NCBI RefSeq assembly: GCF_002265875.1
Contig: NZ_NPFA01000009.1
Location: 62,001-126,000 of the forward strand
Length of the DNA: 64,000 bases
Source: Marinococcus halophilus
GTDB taxonomy: Bacteria; Bacillota; Bacilli; Bacillales; Marinococcaceae
Direction of reading: 5' to 3'
Shown: piece by piece, positions 58,690 to 64,000 of the stretch
Layout: each line of letters starts with the position of its first letter
Numbering within the stretch: the first letter of the stretch is position 1
Notes under the pieces: generated by a model
The model's input: the letters and a program-made list of their open reading frames with translations, nothing else
Told to the model about the DNA's origin: nothing
Database searches by the model: none
Program-made: the position numbers and the translations under genes

Positions 58690-59076
58690 CTATTGGGTGA
58701 TCTTATAAATGGCGGGAATATCCGCCGGGGCCCAGTCCAACTCTTGCAAATCATCTTTTTGTACCCATTTGATCCGGCGATGTTCTGTCAATGTTGGCTC
58801 TTCTCCTGTAAGCCTGCAGTAAAACGTCGTAAGATGCACAATGCCAAAATCATATTCATATGTCGTTTCTTCGATCCTGTCTTCAATGGTGATTCCGCAT
58901 TTCATTTCTTCTCTGATTTCTCTTTGCAGCGCCTTCTCCGGCGTTTCTCCTGCTTCTATTTTCCCGCCCGGAAATTCCCATTTTAATGGAAGAGTTTTCG
59001 TCTGGCCCCGCTGGGCGCAAAGAATCCAATCTTTGTCGTAAATGACTGCTCCGACTACATGAATATCTTTTTTCAT
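58690..59076 (-). CDS. Nudix hydrolase ((d)NTP pyrophosphohydrolase, MutT-like)
   Basis: This 128-residue Nudix enzyme has the box GGKIEAGETPEKAL plus REIREE (38-57), giving the GxxxxxE...REUxEE metal-binding set, and the N-terminal VVGAVIYDKDWILCAQRG strand pair. It resembles the group annotated as (deoxy)nucleoside triphosphate pyrophosphohydrolase or 8-oxo-dGTP diphosphatase. It lies 33 nt upstream of the helicase start and is transcribed into it, so the two are likely one operon; together they would pair nucleotide clean-up with DNA processing. Confidence 0.9.
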   Translation of the reverse strand: MKKDIHVVGAVIYDKDWILCAQRGQTKTLPLKWEFPGGKIEAGETPEKALQREIREEMKCGITIEDRIEETTYEYDFGIVHLTTFYCRLTGEEPTLTEHRRIKWVQKDDLQELDWAPADIPAIYKITQ

Positions 59077-59167
59077 TCCAATGCCGCCTTTCTAAAGAAG
59101 GATGAATGCTGAGTTCTTTTTATCAGCTTACTACACTTTCCATTTTTCAGGCAAAGTCCTCCCCAAT

Positions 59168-59195
59168 AAAAAACCTTCGGCCCGGGGGCCGAAGG
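59168..59195 (-). terminator. Intrinsic terminator after mhqO
   Basis: A 10-bp GC-rich stem (59174-59183 with 59186-59195) is followed on the minus strand by six Ts. Confidence 0.9.
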
Positions 59196-59201
59196 AAAGG
59201 C

Positions 59202-60188
59202 TTAATCATTATACTCTTTTTCAAATACTTTTGTGCTTCGCACGGTATCAATTGGCCGCACAGAAGCTTCAATCTGTTCACGCTGCGGCTCAAGCATGGG
59301 CGGAAGCGCAAGATTTTCTCCAAGCGTTTCATACGGCTCGTCTCCCATAAATCCCGGGCCGTCCGTCGCAAATTCAAACAAAATCTGCGGCGCCACCTGG
59401 GAATACAGCGATTCAAAATAGTGGCGGTTCACATAGCCCGAGGTGCGGAAGCGAAAGTCCGCCATCCGCTGAATCCAGGCTTCGAGTTCCTCGCGGTCCC
59501 TTACCCGGAAAGCGGAGTGGTGAACGGTCCCGTATCCCTGTCTCGCCGGCGGAAGAACTGCATTGTATTCGGCAATCACCTGGGCGCCGTTGCCTCCTTC
59601 TCCGACCTCAAACAAATGAAACGATCCGTCATGCCCGATTTCTTCAAACATGAGCACGCGCTCCATCATTTCTTTAAAGTAGTCAATGTTATCAATACGG
59701 ACATAAATGGGACCTAGCCCGGTAATCGCGTATTCATCCGGGACAGGACCGTTTTTCCACGGTTTCCCTGCCGGCACTCCTTCATTGTTTTCGTCGGAAA
59801 CGAGTTCATACTGCTGCTCGTCAAAATCGACGAACGGGAGGCGTTTTTTACCGAACCGTTCATAAATGCCCTGATGCTTAACATCTTTCCGGGCAAACCT
59901 CTTTGCCCAGTAGTCCAGCGCTTCATCACTTGGCACCCGGAAAGACGTACGTGCGATTTCGTTTGTACCGTGTGTGCCTTTAGGAATGCCCGGAAAATCG
60001 AAAAATGTCATGTCTGTGCCGGCGTTTCCCTCATCATCGGCAAAAAACAAATGATACGTCTGAATATCGTCCTGATTGACGGTCTTTTTGATTAGTCTCA
60101 TGCCCAGAACATACGTGAAAAACTCGTAGTTTTTTTCTGCGCTGCTCGTAATAGCTGTTACATGGTGCAGGCCTCGGATCCCTTCCAC
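59202..60188 (-). CDS. mhqO: Ring-cleaving dioxygenase (MhqO/MhqA type)
   Basis: This 328-residue protein has two VOC domains: the first (about 5-120) with GLHHVTAITSSAEKNYEFF, the second (about 150-290) with YGTVHHSAFRVRDREELEAW and a final ILFEFATDGPGF segment with the metal-binding Glu. MhqO-type enzymes cleave hydroquinones in the thiol-reactive quinone response of Bacillus. It is last of the mhqD-wrbA-mhqO run and ends in a strong terminator; 82 nt separate it from wrbA. Confidence 0.9.
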   Translation of the reverse strand: MEGIRGLHHVTAITSSAEKNYEFFTYVLGMRLIKKTVNQDDIQTYHLFFADDEGNAGTDMTFFDFPGIPKGTHGTNEIARTSFRVPSDEALDYWAKRFARKDVKHQGIYERFGKKRLPFVDFDEQQYELVSDENNEGVPAGKPWKNGPVPDEYAITGLGPIYVRIDNIDYFKEMMERVLMFEEIGHDGSFHLFEVGEGGNGAQVIAEYNAVLPPARQGYGTVHHSAFRVRDREELEAWIQRMADFRFRTSGYVNRHYFESLYSQVAPQILFEFATDGPGFMGDEPYETLGENLALPPMLEPQREQIEASVRPIDTVRSTKVFEKEYND

Positions 60189-60270
60189 GCTGCGTTCCTC
60201 CTTTTTCCGTTAATTTTATTTATCTACGAAGATGACTGCATGGAAAAGGAGCGTTCTACGCCCCTTCCAG

Positions 60271-60888
60271 CTACTGCTGCTCCATGCCCTTTTTCACCCA
60301 TGAAGCTACCGTAACTGTACGCTTCGCCTGGTGCTTTACAGCTTCTTCTACGTCTTCCTGCATGTTTCCTTCCTGATCAACTGTTACACTCGTGCCATAA
60401 GGGTTGCCTCCGGAAGCGAATGTGACTGGATCTGTGTAGCCGGGGGAAGCAATAATAGCTCCCCAGTGCATCATTGTCGTATACAGGTTCTTCACTGTAG
60501 CTTCCTGTCCCCCGTGCGGATTTTGAGCGGAAGACATGCCGCTTACTACTTTATTGATCAGCTGGCCGTTCATCCACAGGCCGCCGGTAGTATCAATGAA
60601 CTGCTTCATTTGCGCCGGCAGGTTGCCAAAACGCGTCGGCATGCTGAAAATGAAAGCGTCTGCCCATTCCAGATCAGCCAGTGTCGCTTCTGGAATATGG
60701 GATGTATCTTCGAGATGCTGCTTCCAGACCGGGTTTGCATGTACTGCTTCGTCAGGAGCAAGCTCCGGCACACGGACGAGCTTCGCTTCTGCCCCGGCTG
60801 CTTCCGCACCTTCCACGGCCCATTGTCCCATTGTATAATTCGTGCCTGTTGCACTGTAATAAATGACTGCTACTTTTACGTTTTCCAT
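60271..60888 (-). CDS. NAD(P)H:quinone oxidoreductase, WrbA family
   Basis: This 205-residue flavodoxin-like protein has the FMN phosphate loop YYSATGTNYTMGQWAV, the MPTRFGNLPAQMKQFIDTTGGLWMNG segment and SSAQNPHGGQEAT typical of WrbA (type IV quinone reductase), which reduces quinones by two electrons and so avoids semiquinone radicals. I choose the ATG at 60888 (MENVKVAVIYYS) after AAGGAG; a 16-codon longer start is less likely. It occupies the position that a nitroreductase or azoreductase holds in the Bacillus subtilis quinone-stress operons. Confidence 0.88.
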   Translation of the reverse strand: MENVKVAVIYYSATGTNYTMGQWAVEGAEAAGAEAKLVRVPELAPDEAVHANPVWKQHLEDTSHIPEATLADLEWADAFIFSMPTRFGNLPAQMKQFIDTTGGLWMNGQLINKVVSGMSSAQNPHGGQEATVKNLYTTMMHWGAIIASPGYTDPVTFASGGNPYGTSVTVDQEGNMQEDVEEAVKHQAKRTVTVASWVKKGMEQQ

Positions 60889-61015
60889 TGCTTCATCTCT
60901 CCTTATATTTTGTTTCAAAAAATCAAATAACCCCAATTTCGTACACCACCATTTCTTTTAACACCAGTGTATTTTTGATGTAAGGCTGTGCGCCCCTTTC
61001 ACGCACGAAAGACAT

Positions 61016-61624
61016 TTACAGCACTGTATGCTTATACCATTCAGCCGCCTGGGCCACTTCTTCCCTGGTTAGCTGGTGGCCCCCGTCTTCCCAGTGGAGG
61101 GTGACAGCTGCGCCGGCTGCTTCAAGCATTTCCGCGAGCTCTTCTGTTTCTTCCGGACGGCAGATAGGGTCATTCTTTCCCGCTCCGATGAATACAGGCA
61201 GCCCTGTTAAATCCGGCAGCTGAATGCCCCGGCGCGGCACCATCGGGTGAAACAGCGCTGCTCTTTTTACCGGCTGTTCATAATGGAAAAGAAGATTTGC
61301 AGCAATATTGGCCCCGTTGGAATATCCAATTGCTATGACGTTTTCCCGGTCAAAGGAATGCTCAACAGATGCAGTATCTATGAATTCATACAGGCCGCCG
61401 GTCTGTTTCATCAAATCTTCTTCATCGAACACACCTTCAGCCAGCCGTTTAAAGAATCTCGGCATGCCGTTTTCTGTAATATTTCCCCGCACTCCTAGTA
61501 TTGAGGCGGAGTTATCGATCATACCCGCTACTGGCAGCAAATCATTCTCTGTGCCTCCTGTACCGTGGAGTAGCATGAATGTTGGTTTGTTTTGGTCGTT
61601 CCCCTGTTGAAAAATGTGTTTCAC
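61016..61624 (-). CDS. mhqD: Phospholipase/carboxylesterase family hydrolase (MhqD type)
   Basis: This 202-residue alpha/beta hydrolase has the N-terminal LLHGTGGTENDLLP, nucleophile Ser102 in IGYSNGANIAANLLFHY, Asp in GKNDPIC and a late GGHQLT histidine. MhqD proteins are induced by quinones in Bacillus; their substrate is not established. An MhqR-type box (61701-61718) lies about 80 nt upstream, so mhqD, wrbA and mhqO are probably one regulated unit. Confidence 0.9.
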   Translation of the reverse strand: MKHIFQQGNDQNKPTFMLLHGTGGTENDLLPVAGMIDNSASILGVRGNITENGMPRFFKRLAEGVFDEEDLMKQTGGLYEFIDTASVEHSFDRENVIAIGYSNGANIAANLLFHYEQPVKRAALFHPMVPRRGIQLPDLTGLPVFIGAGKNDPICRPEETEELAEMLEAAGAAVTLHWEDGGHQLTREEVAQAAEWYKHTVL

Positions 61625-61700
61625 TGTAATCCTCCTTCAATGGCAGTAATATGATAAACATTAACTTTGTTTATTCACTTTCAATTATTTCGATACCATA

Positions 61701-61718
61701 TATCTTTAATTCAAGATA
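61701..61718. promoter_or_regulatory. MhqR-type operator upstream of mhqD
   Basis: TATCTTTAATTCAAGATA is an 18-bp near-palindrome of the ATCT-N8-AGAT type recognised by MhqR in Bacillus, positioned between mhqR and mhqD where it can repress the mhqD-wrbA-mhqO run. Confidence 0.8.
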
Positions 61719-61733
61719 ATAATATAAAAAAAT

Positions 61734-62186
61734 TTATTTTTCGAGAGAAAGGCCTAATTTTTTCAACATAGCTATAAATGTTTCTTTTTCTTTTTCATCA
61801 AGTATACTGAACATTTCCTGAATAGCCGCCTGATGCTGGGGAAAAATCTCGTCCATCAAGGCAGACCCTTCTTCTGTGATACACACATTAATAATCCTCC
61901 GGTCTTGCGGACAACGGCTTCGAAGGAGATACTTTTTCTTTTCGAGTTTGTCAATAACGTATGTCATGCTCCCGCTCGAGAGCAGAATTTTTTCCCCGAT
62001 GCGCTGAATAGCCTGTTCTCCTTTGTGATACAAAAGCTCAAGTACAGCAAATTCGGTAGGATTCAATCCGTGCGCACGGATATCCTCCCGTATTTTTTCT
62101 TCCACTGCGTGATTAGCTCTTGATAATACGACTAACGATTTTAAAGCAAGGTCCTGGCCACTATTTGTATTACTCATCATCATCAT
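61734..62186 (-). CDS. mhqR: MarR-family transcriptional regulator (MhqR type)
   Basis: This 150-residue MarR protein has the winged helix (about 45-105: NPTEFAVLELLYHKGEQAIQRIGEKILLSSGSMTYVIDKLEKK, here in two blocks) and the wing CPQDRRIINVCITEEG. MhqR in Bacillus represses genes for quinone detoxification. Four ATG codons in a row follow AAGGG; the third is best spaced, so the first few residues are uncertain. It is autoregulated if the perfect box at 62201-62218 is its operator. Confidence 0.92.
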   Translation of the reverse strand: MMMMSNTNSGQDLALKSLVVLSRANHAVEEKIREDIRAHGLNPTEFAVLELLYHKGEQAIQRIGEKILLSSGSMTYVIDKLEKKKYLLRSRCPQDRRIINVCITEEGSALMDEIFPQHQAAIQEMFSILDEKEKETFIAMLKKLGLSLEK

Positions 62187-62200
62187 ACCCTTAATTAAAA

Positions 62201-62218
62201 TATCTTTAATTAAAGATA
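62201..62218. promoter_or_regulatory. MhqR-type operator upstream of mhqR
   Basis: TATCTTTAATTAAAGATA is a perfect 18-bp palindrome just before mhqR and almost identical to the box before mhqD. Together they indicate a small self-contained regulon. Confidence 0.85.
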
Positions 62219-62313
62219 ATACTACACTTAGCTTTTTAATATGTCAAGATCCTGTAAATTAATTTAAAAAACGACCATCCTTCCAAAGAGAAGAACATGT
62301 ACAGTTACTTTAG

Positions 62314-62598
62314 TCATAACAATTTTTTCTTTCTTTTCTTTTCCTTCATGAGTAGCACTTTTTCTTTTCTTTTCCGCGGAGGCAGGATCCAACGGTAGCT
62401 TTCCTTCCATTCATTTCCCTCTTCTACGGCAAAATTCTTATGAAGGCTGAAATACAATAAATAAAGCAGACTCAATACGTGGATGCCTTTCATCCAGCCG
62501 GCAAACAGCGGCTGCGGAGTAAAGGCCTCTAAAAGAATATTTGCAGCAGCAATGATGGCTAAAATTACTTTAAACGAAAATACCAGTAATAATATCAT
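62314..62598 (-). CDS. Hypothetical small membrane protein with basic tail
   Basis: This 94-residue protein has two hydrophobic helices (about 3-20 and 36-54) and a very basic C-terminus (PPRKRKEKVLLMKEKKRKKK). I choose the ATG at 62598 because AAGGAG is 9 nt away; a GTG two codons earlier is too close. No family recognised. It may be a simple inner-membrane peptide; there is no operon partner. Confidence 0.55.
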   Translation of the reverse strand: MILLLVFSFKVILAIIAAANILLEAFTPQPLFAGWMKGIHVLSLLYLLYFSLHKNFAVEEGNEWKESYRWILPPRKRKEKVLLMKEKKRKKKLL

Positions 62599-62670
62599 AG
62601 GCACTTGCTCCTTCCCGAAAAGCTATTATACCAAAAAAGCAGCTGCAATCCTCTTTTTTCCAAAAATATA

Positions 62671-62693
62671 ACCGGCCGATGATTTCGGCCGGT
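62671..62693 (-). terminator. Intrinsic terminator after the gene at 62693
   Basis: An 8-bp GC-rich stem ACCGGCCG/CGGCCGGT (62671-62678 with 62686-62693) is followed on the minus strand by TATATTTTT. Confidence 0.85.
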
Positions 62694-62944
62694 TATTCGT
62701 TTTCGCCTTTTTCGAGTGTCCCGTCCAGGTGAAAAACAACTCCGCGCTGCTCTATCGTTGTCTGACCCATCTCAAATAGTACTGTTCCTGCCTGCGGGGT
62801 GAGACGGTCCTTCGTTTCGTAATTCACGTGCACGGCCCGCTCATCATTTTTTTCCACGAAATTGATCGTATACTGAATGTTATGGCCTTCGCTGCTTTTA
62901 GTAGTATGCGTGCCTTTTTCTGGTTTAAACGTAATTTCGGTCAT
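62693..62944 (-). CDS. Hypothetical 83-residue soluble protein
   Basis: This small acidic protein (MTEITFKPEKGTHTTK...) is predicted to be beta-rich and cytoplasmic. A GGGAGG site precedes the ATG. Nothing in it identifies a family. It has its own terminator and sits alone between the regulator region and the deacetylase. Confidence 0.65.
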   Translation of the reverse strand: MTEITFKPEKGTHTTKSSEGHNIQYTINFVEKNDERAVHVNYETKDRLTPQAGTVLFEMGQTTIEQRGVVFHLDGTLEKGENE

Positions 62945-63021
62945 TGAAGAACCTCCCTTTTCTTACGGTCTGGTTCTCTTTACCCGCCCAGCGTTCACGT
63001 TCAACCATCTAATATTTATTA

Positions 63022-64000
63022 TTATGAAGCAATTTTCAATACCCGGCCGACACTAATCACACTCGTATTGGAAATATTATTATCCGCAGCAATTTTTTGA
63101 ACCGTAGTGTCATATCTTCTAGCGATGCTATATAGCGTATCCCCCGCTTTCACGGTGTACGTAGTGGAGGAAGCAGGCGGAGCGGTCGTGCCTTTACCTG
63201 GAATTTTCAGGACCTGGCCGACCCGGATCACGTTCGAACTCGTCGGGATGCCGTTCGCTTTTTTCAGCTCGGTCACGCTTACGTTGTTACGGTTCGCGAT
63301 GCTGTACAGCGTATCCCCTGATTTCACGGTATACGTGACGGATTCAGCCGGTGGCGGAGTAGTGGCCCCTTTACCCGGAATTTTCAGAACCTGGCCGACC
63401 CGGATCACGTTCGAACTCGTCGGGATGCCGTTCGCTTTTTTCAGCTCGGTTACGCTTACGTTGTTACGGTTCGCGATGCTGTACAGCGTATCCCCTGATT
63501 TCACGGTATACGTGCCGGATTCAGCCGGTGGCGGAGTAGTGGTCCCTTTACCCGGAATTTTCAGAACCTGGCCGACCCGGATCACATTCGAGCTCGTCGG
63601 GATGCCGTTCGCTTTTTTCAGCTCGGTCACGCTTACGTTGTTACGGTTCGCGATGCTGTACAGCGTATCCCCTGATTTCACGGTATATGAAGCCCCGTCC
63701 GACGGTGCACCCTGAAGCTGCAGTAATTCTGAGACTGTTACAAATTTGTAGCCTTGTGCTTTCAGCTTCGTAATCATCTCCGGCAGCGCAGCTGGCGTAC
63801 CAGGGGCGCCTGCTCCGGTATGCATCAATACGATGGAGCCTGGTTCAATATTATTCACTACTTTATTCAGCACCTGGGTTTTCGAAAGGCCCCTCCAGTC
63901 AATTGTATCGATATTCCAGTGAAGAGTATGCGTATAGCCGGCATCTCCTACTGCTTTAAGCACGGTGGAATTGGTAGCGCCAAACGGAGCCCGAAAAATT
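63022..64000 (-). CDS. Polysaccharide deacetylase with LysM repeats (5' end outside window)
   Basis: The frame runs off the right edge; 326 residues are visible. The N-terminal part is the end of a NodB-type deacetylase domain: FRAPFG (a catalytic arginine motif), LHWNIDTIDWRG, and SIVLMHTGAG with the catalytic histidine. It is followed by four LysM modules. Three are almost identical (GDTLYSIANRNNVSVTELKK, NVIRVGQVLKIPGKG) and the fourth, C-terminal one is divergent (GDTLYSIARRYDTTVQKI). LysM modules bind peptidoglycan, so the enzyme probably removes acetyl groups from cell-wall glycans, and is exported. Confidence 0.9.
   Translation of the reverse strand, partial: IFRAPFGATNSTVLKAVGDAGYTHTLHWNIDTIDWRGLSKTQVLNKVVNNIEPGSIVLMHTGAGAPGTPAALPEMITKLKAQGYKFVTVSELLQLQGAPSDGASYTVKSGDTLYSIANRNNVSVTELKKANGIPTSSNVIRVGQVLKIPGKGTTTPPPAESGTYTVKSGDTLYSIANRNNVSVTELKKANGIPTSSNVIRVGQVLKIPGKGATTPPPAESVTYTVKSGDTLYSIANRNNVSVTELKKANGIPTSSNVIRVGQVLKIPGKGTTAPPASSTTYTVKAGDTLYSIARRYDTTVQKIAADNNISNTSVISVGRVLKIAS
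63191..63691. repeat. Tandem 177-bp LysM-encoding repeats
   Basis: Three near-identical copies begin at 63191, 63368 and 63545, giving an exact 177-bp (59-residue) period within the deacetylase gene. The high identity indicates recent duplication or gene conversion; copy number may vary between strains. Confidence 0.9.

Noticed and set aside
60189-60270. An ATCTACGAAGAT inverted repeat before mhqO as a third MhqR box
   Set aside because: The half-sites are separated by 4 nt rather than the 8 nt of the two clear boxes, so the match is too weak.
63191-63691. Possible CRISPR array because of evenly spaced repeats
   Set aside because: The repeats are 177 bp units without unique spacers and lie in frame inside a gene coding for LysM modules.

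Overview
The window is a 64 kb chromosomal segment of a member of the Bacillaceae. The evidence is local gene order: yerC-pcrB-pcrA-ligA-camS-gatCAB, the twelve-gene purEKBCSQLFMNHD operon, and moxR-DUF58-transglutaminase-guaA-pbuG all follow the Bacillus subtilis arrangement. Acidic proteins and moderate GC suggest a salt- or alkali-adapted relative, but this is inference. I saw no tRNA, rRNA, insertion sequence, prophage or CRISPR array.

Layout. 1-0.9 kb: the end of an unidentified gene and a GNAT acetyltransferase. 0.9-13 kb (minus strand): gatCAB (Glu/Asp-tRNA amidotransferase), CamS lipoprotein, ligA, pcrA, pcrB, yerC and a YerA-type adenine deaminase homologue. 13.3-26.5 kb (minus): complete de novo IMP pathway behind a PurR-type operator, a promoter and a guanine riboswitch, with an intrinsic terminator between purH and purD. 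26.5-34 kb: YebG, an M20 amidohydrolase, a three-gene phosphorelay/c-di-GMP cassette and a NERD protein. 34-44 kb: mpg, an MDR oxidoreductase, then pbuG and guaA under a second guanine riboswitch, and the transglutaminase/DUF58/MoxR cluster. 44-64 kb is a more variable accessory stretch: Lrp regulator, YitT protein, Fic/VbhA-like toxin-antitoxin pair, catechol dioxygenase, Fur-controlled iron-siderophore permease (no binding protein), GNAT plus APH-type kinase, a pair of tandem paralogues of unknown function, acyltransferase, esterase, decayed gene remnants, a PLD-helicase-DUF3427 protein with a Nudix hydrolase, an MhqR-type quinone-stress regulon (mhqO, wrbA, mhqD, mhqR, with two 18-bp operators), and a truncated polysaccharide deacetylase with LysM repeats.

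How the genes connect. Purine supply dominates: IMP synthesis, GMP synthase and a guanine/hypoxanthine permease all respond to guanine through two separate riboswitches. A second theme is electrophile/aromatic stress (CatE-like and MhqO-like ring-cleavage dioxygenases, WrbA, MhqD, MhqR). The most novel-looking parts are the hybrid kinase/receiver/Hpt-GGDEF cassette, the helicase-Nudix pair (with an apparent C-terminal frameshift in the helicase), the Fic module, the tandem 102-residue paralogues, and a coding-like reading frame inside the guaA leader.
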